A DNA stretch of 64,000 bases, taken from positions 1-64,000 of the forward strand of contig JSYX01000028.1 in NCBI GenBank assembly GCA_000787465.1, in the 5' to 3' direction. Source of the DNA: Thermomucor indicae-seudaticae. Its lineage: Eukaryota > Mucoromycota > Mucoromycetes > Mucorales > Lichtheimiaceae. The notes beneath the pieces were generated by a model that was not told the origin of the DNA, ran no database searches, and saw only the letters and a program-made list of their open reading frames with translations. The position numbers were made by a program, and so were the translations under genes. Positions 33,845 through 43,943 of this stretch are shown here, in pieces. Position 1 is the stretch's first letter. Each line of letters opens with the position of its first letter.

Positions 33845-35621
33845 ATGCTGCAGAAACACATCAGCTCAGACGGAGACGTGCTCAACACGTCCTCTACAGG
33901 CCGTGACGACCAGCATTTGCATTCCTTGGCTTATAGCTCGCGCTATGCCACTCAAAATATCGCAAAATTTGAGATGCTTGAGGAGTCGGTCGACCCCCGG
34001 GTTGCTTATCAGTTGATCCACGATGAGCTCGAGTTAGACGGTACTCCTGCCATGAACTGTGCTAGCTTTGGTAAGTCATTTCTGCGCGTCTCTTCTTAGT
34101 ATCGGAGGATGCCTCTAAAACAAATCCGTCTAGTACATACCTGGATGGAACCGGAAGCAGACAAGCTGATTCTGGAGAATATCTCAAAGAATCTGTCGGA
34201 TCAGGACGAATATCCAGCGACAATACGGGTCCAACAACGTTGCATATCTATCATTGGAAACCTGTGGCACGCAAAGCAAGCTATTGGCACGGCCACCGTC
34301 GGCTCTTCGGAGGGTGTCATGTTGGGTGGTCTTGCGCTCAAGAAGCGATGGCAGAACAAACGCAAAGAGCAAGGCAAAGATCCGTCCCGTCCAAATATCA
34401 TTATGGGAAACAATGCGCAGGTGGCCCTGGAAAAGTTCGCGCGCTACTTTGATGTGGAAGCGCGTATCATTCCAGTCTCGGAAGAGAGTCGGCACGTGCT
34501 GGATATCCAAAAAGCTGTAGAAGCCTGCGATGAAAACACGATTGGGATCTTTGTCATTCTCGGATCGACTTATACGGGTCACTTTGAGGACGTCAAGGGA
34601 CTTTCAAAGTTATTGGACGACTATGAGAAGAAAACCGGTCTTGACATCCCACTTCACGTGGATGCTGCTAGGTAAAGACAGAAAGAATGATGAGCATAGA
34701 TCTACTATCACTCATTCTTGGTGAAGCGGTGGATTTATTGCTCCTTTTGCCTTTCCAGATCTTGAATGGGACTTTCGACTCCCTCGGGTTGTATCCATCA
34801 ACGCCTCCGGCCACAAGTTTGGTTTGAGCTATCCAGGCATTGGCTGGGTTCTTTGGCGATCCGAGGAGCACTTGCCGAAAGAACTCGTCTTTGAGCTCCA
34901 CTACCTGGGCGGCACCGAATACTCTTATACACTCAACTTTTCTCGTCCGGCCTGCTTTATGATCTCACAGTACTACAACTTTATTCGACTGGGCCGCGAA
35001 GGCTACACGCGCGTAGTCGAAAATGACTTGAGCAATGCCCGCCTCATGTCCGAAGCCCTCGAACGAACCGGCTATTTCGATCTCATTTCAGACGTTCATC
35101 GTGCAGACGGCGTGTTTGGCTACAAGAAACATGACGCGGACCAGGAAGCCAAAGAACGAGCCAAGAAGTCGGGAAAAGTGAACTACAATCCTTCGTTGCC
35201 TGTCGTCACGTTTAAACTCAAGGACGAGTTTAGACTAAAGTACAAGGTAAAAGGCCGTTGTTTTACGCCTCTTGTTAGCAAAGAAGTCAATTCGTCGTAG
35301 CACGTAAAACAGAGTGCAATCAGTACGTTGATACGCACCAAGGGCTGGATTGTACCGAATTACTCGCTGCCGCCCAACGAAGACAATGTTGAAATCTTGC
35401 GTGTCGTCGTCCGAGAGTCCTTGTCTCGCGATATGGTGGACCAGCTTGTCGGTGATATCATCGAAGCGACTGAGAAACTGATGAAGGTCGAAAGCGAAGT
35501 GAATGCGAGAGTCTTTGAGCCTCTGGAACCCTCGAGCGACCGGCGAAAGCGTGAAGCCAAGGGAGAAGGCAGCAAGGATGAGGACATTACGAAACCCAGA
35601 ACGTATGCGAGACCATGCTAG
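33845..35621 (+). CDS. GAD1: Glutamate decarboxylase (PLP-dependent, group II)
   Basis: Four exons (33845-34070, 34134-34671, 34727-35246, 35313-35621) give 530 aa, normal for the family. Key motifs: WMEPEADKLILENISKNL, GTATVGSSEGVMLGGLALKKRW (cofactor phosphate site), LHVDAASGGF (the Asp that pairs with the pyridine ring) and SINASGHKFGLSYPGIGW, with the Schiff-base Lys at about residue 285. The enzyme converts L-glutamate to GABA and CO2, consuming a proton, in the cytosol; it feeds the GABA shunt. The next gene encodes succinyl-CoA ligase, which works near the end point of that shunt, but adjacency alone does not show co-regulation. The C-terminal tail is basic and charged (SSDRRKREAKGEGSKDEDI); no canonical calmodulin site is evident. 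Confidence 0.93.
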
Positions 35622-36310
35622 GTTACGTTCCCTTTTGCTTTAATTAGCCACCATTACATATAGCAGATTACTTTCTATAAAGCACTTGCAAACTCATGTT
35701 CTTGACTGTTGAGGATTACTGCAGAAGGCTATCTAAAGTGCTTTCAATTCATGCTGATGTGGAGCTCAGACGCTAAAGTATTTGTTTTCGTCTACAATGA
35801 CACGCTCATACTACGATCATGTCCAAACACGTTTATAGTCGTCAATGCAACTCTCAGGATTTTACGTAGCCGACAGCCTGCACAGCAGTGCAGGTGGAGC
35901 ATAGTGACGTTGAACGTCAACGGCAGCGCGGCAAATCACGGTATCGGACCTTTAAACTTCTCCACCGAAAAGCCCTATCTTTTCCAACTCTTTCGTGGAT
36001 TGTCCCAGGGCAGGAAGGGGTGTCATGTATAAAAGCGGTCATCAAATGCAAAGCCATTGTCCTCAAGGAAAGAGAGGCCCCTTGTCGTGAGAATGCTCCG
36101 GAAATGATTGAACGGACGCTCCGGACCGGGTGCATCCCATGTGAAGATTTGACCCGAATTCGTCCTGTCGTGACGACTTTACAAATTTTTCCCAGCATTT
36201 CCCGCTTTCCTTTCTTTTTTCTGACTTTTGCACCTTTTATTCCACATTACATAAAGGTATATCCTTTTGTTTTTGTCCTTGATCCTCGACTGACTGACTT
36301 GGTTATAGTC
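35622..36310. promoter_or_regulatory. Intergenic between GAD and succinyl-CoA ligase
   Basis: No gene supported. The frame at 35888-36394 is open but its content is unstructured and it runs into the LSC2 start. A TATAAAA word lies at 36028-36034, about 280 bp before the ATG, and a pyrimidine-rich tract (TTTCCCGCTTTCCTTTCTTTTTTC) at about 36197-36225 fits a promoter or leader. Confidence 0.35.
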
Positions 36311-38160
36311 ATGTTCAAGTCTCTGCGTCCTCTCGCATCCCGTGCTGCCACGGTAAAAAGAAAGAAACGTCCCTGCACTCCCTTCTTTGAATAACACATA
36401 CTTCAGGCTGTTCGTCGTGCTCCCACACAGCAACAAAAGCGTTTCCTGAATATTCATGAATATCTCTCTGTTGACCTCTTGAGAAAGTATGGTATCAATG
36501 CTCCCAAGGGTCAAGTAGCCAAAACCCCTGAGGAGGCTTACGAGATCGCAAAGAGACTTGGTAAGTTCCCCCGACCTGTTGGCAGATTACGTGTCTGTAA
36601 CATGTCACAATGGCCGTCAGGTACGGACGATTTAGTCATCAAGGCTCAAGTGCTTGCTGGTGGTCGTGGCAAGGGTACTTTTGACAATGGTTTCAAGGGC
36701 GGTGTCCGTACCTTTTCAACGTAAGTCTGACACTATCGTGGGAAAGTCGAGGGGGGGGGGGAGTGCTCATTATGCAACTGTAACCATTAGCCCTGAGGAA
36801 GGCAAGGCTCTCGCCGAAAAGATGTTGGGTCACAGGTTGATCACGAAGCAGACTGGTGCTGCTGGCAAGCCATGCAATGCTGTATATATATGTGAACGCA
36901 AGTATGCACGACGTGAATACTATTTTGCTATTCTGATGGACCGCAAGGCGGCTGGTCCCGTCGTCGTTTGCTCGTCGGAAGGCGGTGTGGACATTGAAAC
37001 CGTCGCGAAAGAGAATCCCGATGCCATCGTGACGATGCCAGTCGATATCCATCAAGGCCTCACCAAACAAATGGCTCTGGACCTCGCAAAGCGTGTCGGA
37101 TTCAGCCCGGTCGCAGTCGACAGTGCCGCAGATACCTTCGTCAAGCTCTACAAGCTCTTTACCGAGAAGGATGCCACGCAGGTCGAGATCAACCCTCTCT
37201 CTGAATCCTCTGATCACCAAGGTAAAAAAAGAGAGAGAGTATATTTGCATTTAGTCATTTGCCCTAATCGACGTACCTTGTAGTTCTCTGCATGGATGCC
37301 AAGGTAAAACTGCGGAAGAAAATTGAGCATATGAATCAAGCAGACCTCTGACTTTGCGTGTCCCTTTTAGCTCAACTTTGACGATAATGCTGAATACAGA
37401 CAAAAGGATATCTTTGAACTCAGAGACTTTAGTCAGGAAGATTCACGTGAAATTGCCGCCGCAAAGTATCACTTGAACTACATTGGTCTTGATGGTCAAA
37501 TTGGCTGCCTGGGTAAGTGTCCACTACCGAGTATGCATGGCTTTTACTGATGTGTGGTGACAGTGAACGGCGCCGGTCTCGCTATGGCTACGATGGACAT
37601 TATCCAACTTCATGGTGGCAAGCCTGCCAACTTTTTGGACGTGGGTGGTGCTGGTAAATTTTTGACAGAGTCGCATTTGTTGTCATGGTTTTTTTAAAGC
37701 AGATGTGTGTTTGTAGCTACCCCTGAGGCTGTCAAGGCTGCTTTCGAAATCATTACCTCTGACCCACAGGTGAGTCTTCAGTGAAGCGGAGGGATGGCGG
37801 TTTCGCTAACAGTAGGATAGGTCACGTCTGCCTTCGTCAACATTTTTGGCGGTATCATGAGATGCGACATTATTGCTCAAGGCATCATTGCTGCTGCCAA
37901 GGACTTGGACCTGAAGATTCCTCTTGTTGTCCGGTTGCAGGGCACAAACGTCGACGAAGCCAAGAAGCTGGTATGTATCATCACAAAAGGAACAAGCATG
38001 AGCGAGAAAATTGACGCTTGGTTTTTTCTTGCAGATTGCTGAATCGGGTCTCCGTATCTTTGCTGTTGACGAACTGGATCAAGCGGCCAAGAAGGTCGTC
38101 AAGTTCTCTGACATTGTCAAGACCGCTCGCGAAGCAGACATCTCAGTCAGTTTCAACTAA
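36311..38160 (+). CDS. LSC2: Succinyl-CoA ligase beta subunit, mitochondrial
   Basis: Ten exons (36311-36352, 36407-36560, 36621-36720, 36791-37221, 37284-37303, 37371-37512, 37564-37653, 37717-37769, 37821-37970, 38035-38160) give 435 aa; exon 5 is only 20 nt. A mitochondrial presequence ([14 protein letters not shown]) precedes [22 protein letters not shown]-grasp features are [29 protein letters not shown] (metal and nucleotide site) and the C-terminal ligase domain with [29 protein letters not shown] and VRLQGTN. The subunit binds nucleotide and succinate in the TCA cycle, reversibly making succinyl-CoA; the alpha partner is not in this window. Whether it uses ATP or GTP is not decided by the sequence I can see. 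Confidence 0.95.
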
Positions 38161-38490
38161 TAGACTCATTTTCTTCTTCATTACATGATCCCATTATCCT
38201 GCTTGTAACATTATCTACACCGCTATACGATAAATACTTTGCTGTTATCTTTCTGTTCGAATGACAAAACAGGGAAATGCTCAAGTCACACATGATTAGC
38301 TTATTTTTCTGTCGCTCCTCAACGGAATGTCTTAACTGAGGTTGAATAATAGTCGGAGTCAAATAGCCTGCCATGATTGGATACGCGACAAACAGTGGTT
38401 CCTCAAAGCACTTTTGTCACCGAAGTCTTCAAATTGAAGTTTGGTCCTGTTCAGAGTCCTTCTATTCCTTTGTTTTGTTCGCAAAAAGCC
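38161..38490. other. Intergenic, 3' UTR of LSC2 and upstream of next gene
   Basis: No gene. Contains likely 3' end signals of LSC2 (ATAAATAC at 38230) and a weak promoter region. An in-frame upstream ATG at 38377 exists for the next gene, but the 38491 start fits better. Confidence 0.35.
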
Positions 38491-39049
38491 ATGGCGATAT
38501 TGATCCCCGAACAAATTATGCGCATTGACGAACTCAAGCAGATTTACGACCGATACCGTTTCCTTACGGATGAGCAGAAAGCCGAATTGCGTCAACTGGA
38601 GGCGGTTGTTTCGGCACAGCAGAAACAAATGCAACAGGCCAATGAACCAGAGTTGGATGAGGAGCAGCTGGCCAGTGAGCCAGAGCTGGAGGAGGGGGTG
38701 CAACAAGAGAAAGGGTACCAGGAGGAGGCGCCCAGTGGTAACCCGGCTCGTCGAAAAGGCGAAGGCCGAACTGCAAGAGACCAAGTTGGCAATGGCTGCG
38801 CAGTGCAACTTGCCGTTAAGCAAAAGTGGAAGAACTATTCGGCAGGCAACCGACCACTTTTTGGCAAGCTCACGGTGGTCGCTATATGTGGAGCAAATCT
38901 GTTGCGGACGAATTTGAAGCTGACCCTAGTAAGCAAACCAAAATTCTAAACCTGTGGCTATCTGTTTCTTAACCTATGATGTATATTCCACAGGCCTGAA
39001 GACACTTGTCAAAGAAGATAAGAAAGAAAATGGGGAAAACGATCAGTAG
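38491..39049 (+). CDS. Small unknown protein, helical N-terminus and acidic middle
   Basis: Three exons (38491-38737, 38821-38928, 38994-39049) join in frame to 136 aa. The N-terminal half is a coiled-coil-like helix (RIDELKQIYDRYRFLTDEQK, AVVSAQQKQMQQ) followed by an acidic stretch (PELDEEQLASEPELEEGV). The C-terminal part (KVEELFGRQPTTFWQAHGG, RYMWSKSVADEFEADPS) is compact and hydrophobic enough to be a small domain, then a charged tail. I do not recognise a family. The first intron overlaps an alternative open frame (EKAKAELQETKLAMA), so the exon structure is uncertain. Confidence 0.45.
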
Positions 39050-40052
39050 TAGATACCAGGCTCTCGACCAGGAACGTAAAGAACAGCTAAAGGCGAAGGC
39101 CGACAGATATATATGAACACGCCGACGGCCGGAGATCCTCTACCTGGCACACGCCAAGTGTTCTAGCGACCTTCCTCCAGTCCTAGTCGAAATCCAGCAT
39201 AACCTGGATCCATCCTTCATGTCACGGGCGATGCGTTATTGCCTTGCTGTAAAATGGCCGAAAACCCTACATTTTATACTGCTCGATCTGATTTTTGGGC
39301 ACAAAGGTTTCTCATACTCAACGCAGACTCGATCGCTAAATCTGTTGACAAAGTGCCGATGGAGCCGATTGTTGCTTTGGCGTATTTCTTTACACAACAA
39401 TAAAAGCATCTCCTGGCTTTAGAGAAATACCAACCTTCAGAATGTTTATCAAACAGCATACAGGGTACTCTCCTTGAAGCAAAGTGGAAAGACAACAATA
39501 ACTAATCAAGCGATGATCGACGTTTGCGACAAATTCACTGCGCAATTCCAGAAAATAGTGGATTGTGCAAAGCGAGACGCACCCGGGCGACAAGAGGAAA
39601 CTGTTAAAGTGTGTCGAAGATGCCCGTGCCTGGCAAAAGAGAGTACGCCCAATGTTACACCAATGGTAGATAATAGACAGGGATCCGGATGTCTATACTG
39701 TACGCGGCCGGGAATATGGGGTTTCCCGGTAGAGACGCGATAGTCCAAAGAAGCCGAGGTAACGCCATCCTCCGTAGAAGAGCAACAGAACAGTCTGTGC
39801 TTATTGGAGAGATAGGGCAGCACACGGCAAAAACAAAATATGCCGGTGCTCTCTCTTTATGGGTGTATGATGGTAAATTTTTGATCGGTGCCACGATGAG
39901 CAACCGAGCTGACCTACTTCACAGCAAATCAAACCGAGCAGAAGTAACCGCACTTCATATTGTCATGTCTTTTTCTCGCTCAATGAACTTTGTATTTTTT
40001 CGGAGATTGCTTTGCCTCGCTCTCGCTATCGCTCCTTAATTCTCGCTTGTTG
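39050..40052. other. Intergenic, no recognisable gene
   Basis: Open frames at 39474-39743 (plus) and 39506-39823 (minus) overlap and look like composition effects. I see no motif or splice pattern. The end of the region is the promoter of the next gene. Confidence 0.35.
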
Positions 40053-41623
40053 ATGGCTCGAGCATTCATGGCATCATTGATTCTTTGTCTCCTGCTGGCC
40101 ACTATTGTCTCGGCGCAGGAGCAACAAGATAATACTCTGGGTAAAGCAATGACGCGTTGCGAGTCCTCTCTTTTTTGGTAGCTTACATAAAAGAACCGCA
40201 GGAGCAAAACCTACCGTGGTTGAACGTAATTGCGTAATCACCCTACTGCCACTCGTTACTGTATACTGAATATTTTACACAACAGCATTGACATGGCGCC
40301 AATTCAAACTCGAGATGGTGCTTGGATCAGCATTGGTGGGTTACGTTGTAATGTGGTATTTCGGGTCGCGTTCGAACCAAGCTCTGGCAAAGAAATGGTA
40401 AAGCTCGCCCAAACTTGCGTAAGGGGGTCGGCCACAACTCAACTGGTGTTCTGCAGGACGGAAGAACATATCGAGCATCTTCAGCAACAATTTGCATTGG
40501 TAGGAGACAGAAAGGGAGAAACAGTGCTTGTCAAGGATGGACCAGCCGATTATTTGTTGTACGTCTCTGGTAGACGTAACGTTCAATTCAGTCATTGGTG
40601 GATCAAGGTAATAGTAATTTGTGATGTCGCCCTCCCAAAGAAGACAGATCACTCATAGGCGTTGGATAGTTGAAACCTAGAAATGACTGGTTATCCTGGA
40701 TACTCAAAGTCATCTTTTCGTTGCTTGGATTTACCAAGATACCCTCAGATCATCTGGTTGGTTGTTAGCCCTCTAAAGGAATGATGTACAAATCATTGAC
40801 AAAGCTGGCTGGCTTAGAGCATTGACATGACTTTGGACAAGGAAGTCTCTAACCGGTTTGTATTTGCTATTCTTTCCCACCATGATGCCAAGAACACCCG
40901 AGACGCACGCTTTGACCTGGTACGCCCATTTATATAGACTACATAAGGAGAAGACTCACATAATAGAGAACCGTGTAGAAAACGTTCACAAAGTCTTCTT
41001 CAGCATCCGGTTTGCCAGCTGGTCTTGTTGTATACTCTGAGTCGCAGAAGCTCACGGATACGATTGTTTCCAGTAAAATTGGACAAGTCATTAAGCAATC
41101 TCCCGAATTCAGGTCTTTAATTATTACCAGCATGCCAGAGATTGAACCTGAAAAGTAAGCGTGTGCGAGGAGGCGTTGACAGCATGTACATAGCATTTTT
41201 ACTAAATGAGAAAATGGCCTAGATACACGGGTGATGGCGATGTTCGAGTTCATATCGAATTTGGCTTGTCGAGCCGTGCAGAGATGGTGCATTTGGCATG
41301 CGAGTTGCCTGATATTATTAACGAGCTTCCACTGACGCAGGATGTAAGCATGTTGTTTTGAGAATGGTGCCTTGAACGCATATTCATGTCGGTACTAGAT
41401 AAAGAGCAAGCTGCGCAAGAACCGCGAAGAAGTGGAGAAAAAGTATGCAAAGATAGCTGCTGAAGAGCGAGCTGAAGAACTCGCGAAAAAGAAGGCAGCG
41501 GCTAAGAAGGCAGAGCAAGAGCGTATCAAGAAACTGAGTCCAACAGAACAACGCAAGTGGGAGGAAAAAGAGCGAGTCCGCGAGTTGAAAAAGTTGCAGA
41601 AAAAGAGGACCAAACGTGTATAA
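40053..41623 (+). CDS. CCDC47: CCDC47-like ER membrane protein (DUF1682)
   Basis: Nine exons (40053-40140, 40202-40225, 40286-40397, 40457-40607, 40670-40756, 40818-40919, 40979-41154, 41223-41343, 41399-41623) give 361 aa; exon 2 is 24 nt. A signal peptide (MARAFMASLILCLLLATIVSA) is followed by a short luminal part and one TM helix (MVLGSALVGYVVMWYF). The cytosolic DUF1682 domain carries VKDGPADYLLYVSGRRN, TLDKEVSNRFVFAIL, SGLPAGLVVYSESQKLTD, SPEFRSLIITSMPE and VRVHIEFGL. The tail is the typical Lys/Glu-rich helix (KKYAKIAAEERAEELAKKKA, ending KKLQKKRTKRV). In animals CCDC47 is part of the PAT complex that helps multipass proteins insert into the ER; the fungal role is inferred. It converges with CBP4, with 52 bp between stops. 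Confidence 0.88.
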
Positions 41624-41675
41624 ATAGAAATTACATACAAATTAATTCGCACATTCTGCAAAGTTAGTCGTGTGT

Positions 41676-41989
41676 CTATAATGCTGGTTTGGGATTTGAT
41701 GACGGCGGTTCGGTTTGCCAAACTGGTGCTTTGTCCGGCTGTGCTGCTGCGCGCATTTGGTCCATGAGTGCTTTGCGATGGTCTTCGCTCTTTTCCATTA
41801 ACTGGTCCGCTTGACGTCTTAATTCAGGAGCGAGTCGCTGGCAATGAAGGTTAGAAGCAAGGGAATGAGCGCTCTTTCTTTATTTACCTCTCGCATTTCC
41901 TGTTCAGTAGGCACAGTCCATTTCATGAGAGCATAGCCAAATGCAATAATACCGCCACCATAGACGATTCCCTTTGCAATGTTACCCAT
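41676..41989 (-). CDS. CBP4: Cbp4-type assembly factor for cytochrome bc1 complex
   Basis: Two exons on the minus strand, 41989-41888 and 41837-41676, give 87 aa. An N-terminal hydrophobic segment (GIVYGGGIIAFGYALM) anchors the protein; then comes the family signature WTVPTEQEMRERLAPELRRQ, followed by a charged helical tail and a Pro-rich end. In yeast, Cbp4 binds newly made cytochrome b with Cbp3 and Cbp6 and sits in the inner mitochondrial membrane. Length and layout match the family. The intron is 50 bp. Confidence 0.8.
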
Positions 41990-42288
41990 TTGGAAACAAA
42001 GAAGCCAAAGCGCGTCTGTGCGAGCATTTTGTTTTTCAATTACAGCCCAGACGATTCAAAAGCGTTTCATCATCTGTAGGCTAAGCGTAACCCCAAAAAA
42101 TGAAAGATGCAGAGCCAAGAGCTTAATTTCCCATATTTTTTCTTAATGATCATTAGGGTCCCACGACGATTCTTATTTATTTCTTTTTTTATCAGAGCAA
42201 GATAGGGATATGTACAATCATCATAAAGGGGGGAGGCGAAGGAGGAAGAAAGAAGGGTGGGTGAGTGAGTGGGGGGAATACTTTTTTA
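41990..42288. other. Intergenic between CBP4 and homeobox gene
   Basis: Same-strand spacer of 299 bp with no gene; holds the promoter of CBP4 and the 3' UTR of the homeobox gene. A run of GGGGGGAGGCGAAGGAGG lies at about 42227-42246. Confidence 0.35.
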
Positions 42289-43442
42289 TTAGAGCCAAGG
42301 TCTCCAACTCTTTTGGGTATTCTGATGAACTAATGGAGATGGTGCAACCATGTCTTCGGATAGTCGGTGCCGTTTTGTGACATGTTCCAATTCTTCTTGT
42401 TCCTGATCGCATCGCTGGACGTAATCGGCCGCCATGGCCAAGATCTCGAGTGGCGCCATGCCAGGGGAGAGAGCAGGATAGTACGGGGACGAGGGTGTAG
42501 AAGCGCTGGAGGATGAGGAGGACGAGAGCGAGGCGTTGCTTGAAAACGAAGCCAGGCTGTCACACGGAGACGGTTCTTGAGGGTCGTGCCTTGTGTAATG
42601 ATAACCACCCAGTGACAAGCGTGAAAGACGGGTGGGCTTCAGATCAGGATGATGATGATCTGCAGTAGGCCATCGACGTTGGAGTGGCTCTTGATGATGT
42701 GGCAGCAGGGGAACAGGATTGTTATTCTGCTGCTGCTGCTGCTGCTGCTCATGTCGGTGGATGAAAGGGTTACCATCTCTTAATTGATGGCTAGTATATG
42801 CGGACGGTGGTGATGCTTCCACCCATTGCCTTTGCTGTTGCTCTTGCTGCTGCTGCTGCTTTTGGAGTTGTTCGTTTCGTTGCTTCAGGGCTCGATTCAC
42901 TTTGGCTCGGCGGTTTTGGAACCAAACCTTGTTTTAAAAAGAATGGTACACATCGTCAGAACACAGCAGTTAAGGTAGGGATCACATGATACCTCATATG
43001 GTAATCCGACAAACAATCTTTTCTTCTTTTTGATACATACCTGTACTTCTCGGTTTGTCATGTTCAACTTGTGAGCAAGCTTCTCTCTCAGTTCGTAATT
43101 TGGCGTATCGGTTTGCTCAAATAGCTCGGAAAGAGCCTGAAACTGTTCTTGTGAAATACGCTTCCTTTTTGGCTTTGTAGGAGCTGGCGTTGTTTGAGAT
43201 ATAGGGTGCACGTGAGCATATGGATAAACAATTAATAACATACCTTCATGAGTTTTGATGCGTAAGCTTTGACGCTTCGTAGCTCGTTGGCGGCTGTCGG
43301 ATTCCTCGGCCTTTCCGGTTGTCAGTTCGCTGGTATTGGATGGCGAATCACTGTTGTCTTGTTCTTGCGGAGGAGACATGCGACACGCAGCAGTCGACGT
43401 TTTGGAATCAAATGGAATTCTCTTTATCGACGCAGTAGCCAT
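42289..43442 (-). CDS. Homeodomain transcription factor
   Basis: Three exons on the minus strand (43442-43244, 43183-43041, 42927-42289) give 326 aa. The homeodomain runs about residues 70-129: basic start PTKPKRKRISQEQFQALSEL, helices 1-2 (FEQTDTPNYELREKLAHKL) and the recognition helix NREVQVWFQNRRAKVNR, which is split by an intron exactly after the VQ codon pair. The first intron (60 bp) keeps an open frame, so it could be missed. After the domain come polyglutamine runs encoded mainly by CAG/CAA and a Ser-rich segment (SSSSSSSASTPSS). It probably binds TAAT-type sites as a monomer; target genes are unknown. In-frame upstream codons to 43487 are less likely. It is transcribed divergently from the histidine kinase, 501 bp apart. 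Confidence 0.88.
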
Positions 43443-43943
43443 GAAGAAATAAACCTCTTTTACGGAAAAAGCGATTGGGTCAAACAATGAGGAGAAGAGA
43501 AAAGGGGGAAAGAAAAAGAGAAAGAGAAAAGAAGCAAGAAAAAAAGACAGTAATCGAGTCGGAAATCAACCGAGCGAGCTAAGAAGCAGAATGGTGCACG
43601 TATCACCTCAAGCGACAACAAAAAAAAAATGATGCCTGCTCCCGATACGGAGTGGGTTTGCACCCCGGAATCATGGTCTGCGCCGGAATTGGCTGGCCGC
43701 ACAAAAAACCTTAAATTTTTCATCAGACTCAGTGCAGTATCTCCAATCATTGCAGGCACCCGAAAAGAGTCCTAAAGCCGTGAGCTCCCCCCCCCACGCG
43801 CTCTTTTTTCTGCTTCTTCGCTCTTTGGCCACTCTGTTATTCCTGCAGAAACGTCTCTGTAAGTGGTCCCTGACAATTTCCTGCCTTGTTTTACCTTATT
43901 CAGCCTTCCCCTTTTTTAGCTACCTGCTAACCTGAGCGGTGTT
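43443..43943. promoter_or_regulatory. Divergent promoter between homeobox and histidine kinase genes
   Basis: No gene. GAAAAAG-rich stretch (43497-43550) and a poly-A run are present; no clear TATA box. Either gene could be controlled from this region. Confidence 0.4.

Noticed and set aside
38359..38823. Leu-rich minus-strand open frame suggesting a membrane protein
   Set aside because: It is the complement of the Gln/Glu-rich acidic stretch of the small plus-strand gene.
42720..42870. CTG/CAG runs as a non-coding microsatellite
   Set aside because: They encode in-frame polyglutamine of the homeodomain protein.
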